64,000 bases of DNA from Nitrogeniibacter mangrovi (GTDB taxonomy: Bacteria > Pseudomonadota > Gammaproteobacteria > Burkholderiales > Rhodocyclaceae): positions 3,100,001-3,164,000 of the forward strand of contig NZ_CP048836.1 of assembly GCF_010983895.1 (NCBI RefSeq), in the 5' to 3' direction. The position numbers were made by a program, and so were the translations under genes. Under the pieces are notes generated by a model. That model made no database searches. It had not been told where the DNA came from and saw only the letters and a program-made list of their open reading frames with translations. Below, one piece after another: positions 50,926-61,050 of the stretch. Every line of letters starts with the position of its first letter. Within the stretch, counting starts at the first letter, position 1.

Positions 50926-51924
50926 TCAGCGGACGCCCAGCCCCTCGGCCAGCGCCGCGCCGATGACATCCACGGCCTGATTCGCCTGCGGGAAGTACCC
51001 CCCGAGGATCGCGAAGCCGTGGACCATGCCGGCGAATTCCCGCTCGACGACCGCCCCGCCCTCGGCGCGCACGCGCGCGGCAAAGGCCTTGCAGTCATCG
51101 GTCAGCGGATCGCACTCGGCCGTCACCATCACCATCGGTGGCAGATCGGCCAGGGATTCGGCGCACATGGGCGAGGCGCGCCAGTCCGAGGCCGTGCCTG
51201 CGGGCAGATAGCGGGAGAAGAACCAGCGCAGGGATTCGCGATCAAGGAAGTAGCCGTCGCCGTAGGTCGCGCGCCCGGGCCGGTCGCTCTCGATCTGGGT
51301 GCACGGATAGATCAGCGCCAACTGCCTGAGCGGGGGCGAGGCGTGGCGCTCGCGGCGCGCAATGGCCACGGCAAGACTCAGGTTGCCACCCGCACTGTCA
51401 CCGCCCATGGCCACCCGCGCCGGGTCGATCCCGAGCAGATCGGCATGCTCGATCGCCCAGTCCACCGCCAGATCGGCATCCAGGAAGCCCGCGGGGAAGG
51501 GGTGCTCGGGCGCCAGACGATAGTCCACCGACAGCACCGCCACGCCAGCACCGTTGGCCAGCTGGCGGCAGAAGACATCGTAGCTTTCGATATCACCGAT
51601 GCACCAGCCACCGCCGTGGCAATACACCAGCAACGGGAGGATATCGGCGGACGCCGCCCGAAGGGGCCGATACAGCCGCGCCATGAGCACGCTGCCGTCC
51701 GCGCGCGGCACCGGCACATCGGTCACCGACGCCACCGCCGGGGCATCCGGGCGCAAGGCGAAGGCCAGCTTTTCGAAGGAGCGTCTGGCCTGGTCTTCGT
51801 TCAGGTCATGAAAGCGCGGCGCGCCGACACGATAGACCATGTCGAGCAGCCCCTGGGCTTTGGGATCGAGCGGCACGCGAAAGGACTCCGTGGCCGTGGC
51901 ACCACCGGTGGCGGAACACGGCAT
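50926..51924 (-). CDS. HSL-type alpha/beta hydrolase (esterase)
   Basis: This 332-residue enzyme belongs to the hormone-sensitive lipase family of esterases. The oxyanion HGGG motif (YCHGGGWCIG), nucleophile motif GDSAGGN, catalytic Asp (ECDPLTDD) and His (GMVHGFAI) are all seen. There is no signal peptide, so it acts in the cytoplasm on short acyl esters; the natural substrate is unknown. The start at ATG 51924 is moderately supported; a further upstream open frame overlaps the tRNA-Leu gene and is discarded. Confidence 0.88.
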   Translation of the reverse strand: MPCSATGGATATESFRVPLDPKAQGLLDMVYRVGAPRFHDLNEDQARRSFEKLAFALRPDAPAVASVTDVPVPRADGSVLMARLYRPLRAASADILPLLVYCHGGGWCIGDIESYDVFCRQLANGAGVAVLSVDYRLAPEHPFPAGFLDADLAVDWAIEHADLLGIDPARVAMGGDSAGGNLSLAVAIARRERHASPPLRQLALIYPCTQIESDRPGRATYGDGYFLDRESLRWFFSRYLPAGTASDWRASPMCAESLADLPPMVMVTAECDPLTDDCKAFAARVRAEGGAVVEREFAGMVHGFAILGGYFPQANQAVDVIGAALAEGLGVR

Positions 51925-51960
51925 GACACTTGGCAAGATAGCTGCGCGACGGCTAAGATT

Positions 51961-51977
51961 GCGGGCTTTTCGCCCGC
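51961..51977 (-). terminator. Possible terminator after tRNA-Leu
   Basis: GCGGGC-N5-GCCCGC forms a 6-bp stem just downstream of the tRNA on the minus strand. The T tract is absent, so it may also be a processing signal. Confidence 0.4.
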
Positions 51978-51984
51978 CTCGCGC

Positions 51985-52071
51985 TGGTGCCGGGAGAGGG
52001 ACTCGAACCCTCACGATGTTACCATCGGCGGATTTTGAATCCGCTGCGTCTACCGATTCCGCCACCCCGGC
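51985..52071 (-). tRNA. tRNA-Leu (anticodon CAA)
   Basis: On the minus strand the acceptor GCCGGGG pairs with TCCCGGC, and discriminator A plus CCA are encoded. The anticodon arm GCGGA-TTCAAAA-TCCGC gives anticodon CAA, and the variable arm is long (about 13-15 bases), as expected for a type II leucine tRNA. It reads UUG codons. Confidence 0.94.
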
Positions 52072-52118
52072 CGGCGTAGCCGCGCATTATCGCCAAAAGC
52101 CGGACGTACTTCAAGCGC

Positions 52119-54274
<2,156 letters not shown>

Positions 54275-54286
54275 ATTACAAGCAAC

Positions 54287-54295
54287 TGCTATACT
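54287..54295 (+). promoter_or_regulatory. Extended -10 promoter candidate for yajC-secDF
   Basis: TGC directly followed by TATACT forms an extended -10 element between tgt and yajC. No matching -35 box is obvious, which extended -10 promoters can tolerate. It starts 38 bases before yajC. Confidence 0.4.
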
Positions 54296-54332
54296 GCCCG
54301 CCTTTCGAAGACAACCTGAACCGGAGTCCAAC

Positions 54333-54659
54333 GTGCTGATTTCGAACGCCTATGCCCAAGCTGCCGGCGCAGCGGCCGAACCGACCAACGGCTTCCTGGG
54401 CCTGCTGCCCATGCTGCTGATGTTCGCGGTGCTGTATTTCGTCATGATCCGCCCGCAGATGAAGCGCGCCAAGGAACACAAGAACCTGGTCGAGGCGCTC
54501 GCCAAGGGCGACGAAGTCATCTTTGCCGGCGTGGTCGGCCGCGTCACCGCCGTCGGTGACACCTATGCCGAGGTCGAGGTCGCCGACAACGTGGTGGTCA
54601 AGATCCAGAAGCAGGCCGTGGCCAACGTGCTGCCCAAGGGCACCCTCAAGAGCATCTGA
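54333..54659 (+). CDS. yajC: Sec translocon accessory protein YajC
   Basis: YajC joins SecD and SecF in the inner membrane. The 108-residue protein has one membrane helix (about 22-40) then the cytoplasmic FVMIRPQMKRAKEHKNLVEALAKGDEVIFAGGV-like segment and a terminal VQKQAVANVLPKGTLK stretch. ATG is used, preceded by CGGAG. It is 80 bases upstream of secD. Confidence 0.97.
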   Translation: MLISNAYAQAAGAAAEPTNGFLGLLPMLLMFAVLYFVMIRPQMKRAKEHKNLVEALAKGDEVIFAGVVGRVTAVGDTYAEVEVADNVVVKIQKQAVANVLPKGTLKSI

Positions 54660-54739
54660 GACCCATTCATCGCGGGCGGCCTGGCCGCCCGCGCCACATC
54701 TGACGTCCTCCGAACCTCGCCGGCCCAGGCGCAACCGAC

Positions 54740-56599
54740 ATGAACCGCTACCCTCTCTGGAAAAACCTGATGATCATCCTCGTGCTGATCCTCGGGGCCG
54801 TCTATACCCTGCCCAACTTCTACGGTGAAGTCCCGGCCGTGCAGGTATCGTCCGGGAAAGCCACGATCAAGATCGACGCCACCATGGAAACCCGGGTCAA
54901 GAGCATCCTCGACGATGCCGGCATCCCGACCACCGGCGTGTTCCGTGACCCGAACAGCGTCCGGGTGCGGGTGGCCAACACCGACATCCAGCTCAAGGCC
55001 AAGGACGCCATCGAACACGCGCTGAATCCGGACGAGAGCGACCCGGACTATGTCGTCGCGCTCAACCTGCTGTCCGCCTCGCCCAACTGGCTGACCTCGC
55101 TCAACGCCCTGCCCATGTATCTCGGTCTGGACCTGCGCGGCGGGGTGCACTTCCTGCTCCAGGTGGACATGGACGCCGCGCTCACCAAGCGCATGGACGC
55201 CATCGCTGGCGACCTGCGCACCCTGATGCGCGACGAGAAGATCCGTCACGCCGGCATCCGCCGTATCGGCAACACCGTGGAGATCCGCTTCCGTGACGCC
55301 GAGCAGCGCGCCGCCGCGCGCGAGGCGATCGCCAAGTCGAACAACGACCTCCAGCTCGAGGAGCGGGATGACAGCGACACTCCGCGCCTGCTCGGTTCGC
55401 TGACCGCCCAGGCCGCCAAGACCCTGCGCGAGTTCGCCATCAAGCAGAACATCTCCACCCTCAACAACCGGATCAACGAGCTGGGCGTGGCCGAGCCGGT
55501 GATCCAGCAACAGGGCGCCGACCGCATCGTGGTGCAGCTGCCGGGCGTGCAGGACGTGGCCAAGGCCAAGAACATCCTCGGGCGCACCGCGACGCTGGAG
55601 ATTCGCCTGGTGGACGACACCCCGGGACACCTCGAGGAAGCGCTGGCCGGCAAGGTGCCGTTCGGCACCGAGCTGTACACCGAGCGCGGCGGCCAGCCGC
55701 TGCTGGTGCGCAAGCAGGTGGTGCTCACCGGCGACCGCCTCACCGACGCCCAGCCCGGCTTCGACGGCCAGACCCAGGAACCGGCGGTGCACCTGACGCT
55801 CGACGCTGCCGGCGCGCGTATCTTCCGCGACGTGACGCGCGAGAACGTCAACAAGCGCATGGCCATCCTGCTCATCGAGAAGGGCAAGGGCGAGGTGATC
55901 ACCGCCCCGGTGATCCGCACCGAGATCACCGGCGGTCGGGTGCAGATCTCCGGCGCCATGACCACCACCGAGGCCAATGACATCGCCCTGCTGCTGCGTG
56001 CCGGTTCGCTGGCCGCGCCGATGGAGATCATCGAGGAGCGCACCGTCGGCCCGAGCCTGGGCGCCGAGAACATCGAAAAGGGCTTCGATTCCACCCTGTG
56101 GGGTTTCCTCACCATTGCGGTGTTCATGAGTGCCTACTACATGCTCTTCGGCGTGGTGTCGGTGCTGGCCCTGTCGGCCAACCTGCTGCTGCTGGTGGCG
56201 GTGCTGTCGATGCTGCAGGCCACGCTCACCCTGCCCGGCATCGCGGCCATCGCGCTCACCCTCGGCATGGCCATCGACGCCAACGTGCTCATCAACGAGC
56301 GCATCCGCGAGGAATTGCGCAACGGCTCGAGCCCGCAGGCGGCCATCGCCGCCGGCTACGACCGCGCCTTCGACACCATTCTCGACTCGAACATCACCAC
56401 CCTGATCGCAGGCATCGCCCTGCTGGTGTTCGGCTCCGGTCCGGTGCGCGGCTTCGCCGTCGTCCATTGCCTGGGCATTCTCACCTCCATGTTCAGCGCC
56501 ATCCTGGTCTCGCGCATGATGGTGAACTTCATCTACGGCCGCCGCCGCAAGATCGATTCGCTGTCGATCGGTCAGGTCTGGAAACCCTCGGGGCAGTGA
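54740..56599 (+). CDS. secD: Protein translocase subunit SecD
   Basis: SecD works with SecF to pull proteins across the inner membrane using the proton gradient. The 619-residue protein has a first helix (8-25), a large periplasmic region with GLDLRGGVHFLLQVD, the P1 and P4 domains, and five C-terminal helices with ANLLLLVAVLSMLQATLTLPGIAAIALTLGMAIDANVLINERIREEL. The stop codon at 56597-56599 is directly followed by the left arm of an inverted repeat that flanks the next, unexpected gene. Confidence 0.97.
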   Translation: MNRYPLWKNLMIILVLILGAVYTLPNFYGEVPAVQVSSGKATIKIDATMETRVKSILDDAGIPTTGVFRDPNSVRVRVANTDIQLKAKDAIEHALNPDESDPDYVVALNLLSASPNWLTSLNALPMYLGLDLRGGVHFLLQVDMDAALTKRMDAIAGDLRTLMRDEKIRHAGIRRIGNTVEIRFRDAEQRAAAREAIAKSNNDLQLEERDDSDTPRLLGSLTAQAAKTLREFAIKQNISTLNNRINELGVAEPVIQQQGADRIVVQLPGVQDVAKAKNILGRTATLEIRLVDDTPGHLEEALAGKVPFGTELYTERGGQPLLVRKQVVLTGDRLTDAQPGFDGQTQEPAVHLTLDAAGARIFRDVTRENVNKRMAILLIEKGKGEVITAPVIRTEITGGRVQISGAMTTTEANDIALLLRAGSLAAPMEIIEERTVGPSLGAENIEKGFDSTLWGFLTIAVFMSAYYMLFGVVSVLALSANLLLLVAVLSMLQATLTLPGIAAIALTLGMAIDANVLINERIREELRNGSSPQAAIAAGYDRAFDTILDSNITTLIAGIALLVFGSGPVRGFAVVHCLGILTSMFSAILVSRMMVNFIYGRRRKIDSLSIGQVWKPSGQ

Positions 56600-56624
56600 T
56601 TGGTGACTGGTCATGGGAAATTGG
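56600..56624. repeat. Left arm of inverted repeat around the four-helix gene
   Basis: The bases from the secD stop onward (TTGGTGACT..ATGGG..ATTGG) match, in reverse complement, the arm at 57004-57029. In the first 18 positions 16 agree; ATTGG also matches after one gap. Confidence 0.75.
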
Positions 56625-56632
56625 AGGAGGCC

Positions 56633-57010
56633 ATGCCGAATGAGCGACCACATCGGCGCCTGCTGGCGTGGCAGGAAAGCATGAAATTGGCCACTCACGT
56701 CTATGCCCTGACAAACCTTCTTCCTGCCGAAGAACGGTTTGCTTTGAGCAGCCAGATGCGCCGTGCGGCCATTTCCATTCCCTCCAACATCGCCGAGGGG
56801 GCTGCCCGCGGCAGCAAAAAGGAATTTGTCCATTTCCTTGGACTGTCCCGCGGCTCCCTGAGCGAACTCGATACCCAGATCACCCTGGCGAAGGACTTGG
56901 GCTTCGTCATGGACACGGCTGCCGTCGAAGCGCAGGTGAACCGCATCTTTCGTCTCATCAACGGTTTGATCTCGAGCACGCGCGCCACGCTCGAGACCAA
57001 TCACCAATAA
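56633..57010 (+). CDS. Four-helix-bundle protein inserted between secD and secF
   Basis: This 125-residue protein belongs to the 23S-rRNA-intervening-sequence/S23 family of four-helix bundles (TIGR02436, close to diversity-generating-retroelement Avd proteins). Helices are marked by LLAWQESMKLATHVYALTNLL, FALSSQMRRAAISIPSNIAEG, KEFVHFLGLSRGSLSELDTQI and a final LINGLISSTRA. ATG 56633 follows GGAGGAGG at 56623-56630. The gene interrupts the usually contiguous secD-secF pair and has an inverted repeat at its edges, with the right arm covering its last codons. Its function is unknown, possibly nucleic-acid or ribosome binding. No reverse transcriptase or rRNA is adjacent. Confidence 0.88.
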   Translation: MPNERPHRRLLAWQESMKLATHVYALTNLLPAEERFALSSQMRRAAISIPSNIAEGAARGSKKEFVHFLGLSRGSLSELDTQITLAKDLGFVMDTAAVEAQVNRIFRLINGLISSTRATLETNHQ

Positions 57011-57029
57011 CCCCATCACGAGTCACCAA
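57004..57029. repeat. Right arm of inverted repeat around the four-helix gene
   Basis: This 26-base arm is the reverse-complement partner of 56600-56624 and covers the last codons of the four-helix gene through to just before secF. RNA from this region could form a long stem enclosing the whole insert. Confidence 0.75.
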
Positions 57030-57031
57030 AA

Positions 57032-57964
57032 ATGGAATTCTTCCGAATCAAGAACGACATCCCGTTCATGAAGCACGCGTTGATCTTCAACGTGATCTCG
57101 TTCGTGACCTTCCTGCTCGCGGTGATCTTCCTCGCCACCCGGGGCCTGAACCTCAGCGTCGAGTTCACCGGCGGCACGATCATGGAACTGAACTACCCGC
57201 AGGCAGCCCAGGTCCAGCAGATCCGCGACGCGCTGGCCGAAGATGGCTACGCCGATGCGCAGGTGCAGAACTTCGGCAGCGCCCGCGACGTGCTCGTCCG
57301 CCTGCCCAACAAGCACGGCCTGGACAGCAACCGCATCTCCGAAAAGGTGATGGCCACGCTGGACAAGGCCGACAGCAACAAGCCGGAGCTGCGCCGGGTC
57401 GAGTTCGTCGGCCCGCAGGTGGGCAAGGAACTGGCGGCCGACGGCGGCATGGCGCTGCTGCTGGTGATCATGGGCATCATGATCTATCTGGCGCTGCGCT
57501 TCGAGTGGCGCTTCTCGGTCGCGGCGATCATCGCCAACCTCCACGACGTGATCATCATCCTGGGCTTCTTCGCCTTCTTCCAGTGGGAGTTCTCGCTGGC
57601 GGTGCTGGCGGCGGTGCTCGCGGTGCTGGGCTACTCGGTCAACGAATCGGTGGTGGTGTTCGACCGCGTGCGAGAGACCTTCAAGAAGAAGCGCGGCATG
57701 GACACCCCGGCGGTGCTCAACCATGCGATCACCAGCACCATCTCGCGAACCGTGATCACCCACGGCAGCACCCAGGTGATGGTGCTCTCCATGCTGCTAT
57801 TCGGTGGCGAGACGCTGTACTACTTTGCCCTCGCGCTGACCATCGGCATCTGCTTCGGCATCTATTCTTCGGTGCTGGTCGCCAGCCCGATCGTGATGTG
57901 GCTGGGCGTCTCGCGCGAACAGTTCATGAAGCCGCCCAAGCAGAAAGAAGAAGCCGTCGTGTGA
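57032..57964 (+). CDS. secF: Protein translocase subunit SecF
   Basis: SecF forms the other half of the SecDF pump. The 310-residue protein has an N-terminal helix, VEFTGGTIMELNY (periplasmic P1-like), then five helices with LRFEWRFSVAAIIANLHDVIII and GYSVNESVVVFDRVRE and a NHAITSTISRTVITHGSTQ segment. The sequence directly before ATG 57032 comes from the inserted arm and has no good ribosome-binding purine run, so initiation may be weaker than normal or depend on coupling to the four-helix gene. Confidence 0.97.
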   Translation: MEFFRIKNDIPFMKHALIFNVISFVTFLLAVIFLATRGLNLSVEFTGGTIMELNYPQAAQVQQIRDALAEDGYADAQVQNFGSARDVLVRLPNKHGLDSNRISEKVMATLDKADSNKPELRRVEFVGPQVGKELAADGGMALLLVIMGIMIYLALRFEWRFSVAAIIANLHDVIIILGFFAFFQWEFSLAVLAAVLAVLGYSVNESVVVFDRVRETFKKKRGMDTPAVLNHAITSTISRTVITHGSTQVMVLSMLLFGGETLYYFALALTIGICFGIYSSVLVASPIVMWLGVSREQFMKPPKQKEEAVV

Positions 57965-57999
57965 ACGGCACCACGGGCCGCTGAGGGAGAAAACGGACC

Positions 58000-58380
58000 A
58001 TGACCATCGATATCTTCGCGCTGCTGCTCTACCTCGGCCTGTTCGGCCTGGCCGCGCTCATGCTCTCGCGCGCGTGGCGCATCGGCAAGCACAACCGGCT
58101 CGATCTGGTCGCCAACTGGAGCAACAAGCCGCTGGCGAACCCGGAGCGCTACAAACCGCACTACATCACCATCAACCTGATCGGCGGCATCGCCCTGCTA
58201 GCCCTGGCCGCCCTGGTCCTGATCGTGGGCCTGCCATACAAGCTCTGGGCATCGCTCGCCGCCCTGATCTTCTGGGCCTACTTCTTCACCTATCACTTCA
58301 TGTACTTCAGCAGCCGCAAGAAGGCGGCCCTGGAGGAAAAGCAGAAGGAAGCGGCCGCCAAGGCCAAACCCGCCAAATGA
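58000..58380 (+). CDS. Hypothetical three-span membrane protein
   Basis: This 126-residue protein is not one I recognise. It has hydrophobic helices at about 5-25, 56-80 and 83-104, a positively charged loop (RIGKHNRLDLVANWSNKPLANPERYKPHY) and a Lys/Ala/Glu-rich C-terminal tail. It is 35 bases downstream of secF on the same strand, so it is probably in the sec operon. Its stop codon lies in a 15-bp perfect hairpin. Confidence 0.75.
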   Translation: MTIDIFALLLYLGLFGLAALMLSRAWRIGKHNRLDLVANWSNKPLANPERYKPHYITINLIGGIALLALAALVLIVGLPYKLWASLAALIFWAYFFTYHFMYFSSRKKAALEEKQKEAAAKAKPAK

Positions 58381-58409
58381 ACAAAGCCGGCATCTGCCGG
58401 CTTTGTTCA
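58378..58409. terminator. Terminator hairpin after the sec operon
   Basis: A 15-bp perfect stem (58378-58392 with 58395-58409) has a 2-base tip, so the real loop is 4 bases. The stem includes the stop codon of the upstream gene. A long T tract is lacking. Confidence 0.6.
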
Positions 58410-58449
58410 TTCTGCAGGGCGGATTCATCCCGCCCGCCTGACACCGGCC

Positions 58450-58767
58450 CTACACCGCAAACACCTGCTTGACCCGCAAGGTCTCGTCGCGCTCGACCAG
58501 CCCGACGAGCCGGTCGATGTTCGGATGCTTGCCCGGGCTCTGCAGCGCGTCTTCCGTATGCTCCGCATACAGTTCCAGCCCCTTCTTCGCCGCATCCGGC
58601 GAAATCGCGCCGTAGAGTTGCGCCAGGTGGTTGTACACCGCGAGCGAACCGGCCTGCCCCGGCTTGTTCTCGATCCGCGCCACTTCCTGCCCCTCGGCAT
58701 CGATCAGCACCATCGCCGCCAGGTGGGACACCTTGGGCAGATCCTTCAGATTGTCGGCAAACGCCAT
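58450..58767 (-). CDS. DUF2322-like protein
   Basis: This 105-residue cytoplasmic protein resembles the betaproteobacterial DUF2322 family. The pattern ENKPGQAGSLAVYNHLAQLYG, GLELYAEHTEDALQSPGKHPNIDRL appears to match. Its role is not known. ATG 58767 is preceded by GGAG; a longer frame adds 19 codons that do not look coding. It lies 70 bases downstream of purB on the same strand. Confidence 0.8.
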   Translation of the reverse strand: MAFADNLKDLPKVSHLAAMVLIDAEGQEVARIENKPGQAGSLAVYNHLAQLYGAISPDAAKKGLELYAEHTEDALQSPGKHPNIDRLVGLVERDETLRVKQVFAV

Positions 58768-58837
58768 GCCTGTTCTCCAGTCAAAATGACACGGGGCGCC
58801 TCCACTGAGGCGCCCCGCGTTCAACGAACATGAATGC

Positions 58838-60256
<1,419 letters not shown>

Positions 60257-60332
60257 TCAAAGCTTTATGGCTTAGGTTGATCCTCACCCTTCAGTGACTG
60301 CCAAAATTCGTCTGAAAACAGCGCCATTAAAG

Positions 60333-60360
60333 AAAAAAGCCCAGCACTAAGCTGGGCCTT
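60333..60360 (-). terminator. Rho-independent terminator of pilA
   Basis: On the minus strand GCCCAGC pairs with GCTGGGC around a 5-base loop and six T follow. It lies 24 bases after the pilA stop. Confidence 0.9.
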
Positions 60361-60383
60361 TCGAAACTGAACCGGCCTTCAGA

Positions 60384-60845
60384 TTAGACGCCAGTCTTCG
60401 ACTTCGTACAACCGGTACCCGAGGTTACATAAGTCCAGTTGATCTTGTCAGCAGCCACGGTACCTGTCGCGGTAATAACGCAACTGCTAAGAGTAGAATC
60501 ACCAGTCACGGTGAAGATTGCAGTTCCGCCAAGACCACCCGTACCGGCGGTAAAGGTGCCACGAGCGATCGTAATCTTGCCGCCGGCCGCACTGGTCGAC
60601 ATGGTCGTACCGACTTTAGTGTCAGTGTCGCACGCCGTCGGATCACCACCATTTTCTTGGATACACACGGCGGTTGCCGTTTTAACGGCTTCAATGGAAG
60701 CTAAGCCGTCCTGGTACCGGGCACGGGTTACATAATCCTGATACTGCGGAATCGCGATGGCGGCCAAGATACCGATAATCGCCACAACGATCATCAGTTC
60801 GATCAGGGTAAAACCTTGCTGGGCGCGCTTCATGGTGTTTTTCAT
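60384..60845 (-). CDS. pilA: Type IV major pilin-like protein
   Basis: This 153-residue protein has a short basic leader of 11 residues ending in Gly, the [27 protein letters not shown] start of the mature pilin (Phe12 is methylated, Glu16 conserved) and a globular part. The C-terminal disulfide loop is likely formed by SSCVIT and TGCTKS; another Cys pair lies near [16 protein letters not shown] 60845 is preceded by GGAGAG. It is controlled by a sigma-54 promoter upstream and ends before a strong terminator. It can serve twitching, adhesion or DNA uptake. Confidence 0.93.
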   Translation of the reverse strand: MKNTMKRAQQGFTLIELMIVVAIIGILAAIAIPQYQDYVTRARYQDGLASIEAVKTATAVCIQENGGDPTACDTDTKVGTTMSTSAAGGKITIARGTFTAGTGGLGGTAIFTVTGDSTLSSCVITATGTVAADKINWTYVTSGTGCTKSKTGV

Positions 60846-60903
60846 GAGTACTCTCCTCTGAGAATTCGGTTGGTCACGGATCAGCTCCGCTCGCAGAACA
60901 CTA

Positions 60904-60919
60904 CGCATCGCACGTGCCA
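60904..60919 (-). promoter_or_regulatory. Sigma-54 promoter of pilA
   Basis: On the minus strand TGGCACGTGCGATGCG matches TGGCACGNNNNTTGCW at 10 of 12 fixed positions, with a perfect -24 half and GG-N10-GC spacing. The leader would be about 48 bases. In other bacteria pilA uses PilS/PilR and RpoN. Confidence 0.8.
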
Positions 60920-61050
60920 GTTTTTCGAAAAAACCCCAATCGATTGAATTTTATGCGTTTTTAAAACATCTCGCTCGACCATGACGCGGCACCAACGTCA
61001 TATGCCCCCAGCAAAAGTGACGAATTCCGTCACCCCGATGACATTCCACG

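Noticed and set aside
51925-52065. Upstream extension of the esterase gene
   Set aside because: It overlaps tRNA-Leu, which folds perfectly; a coding start there is not credible.
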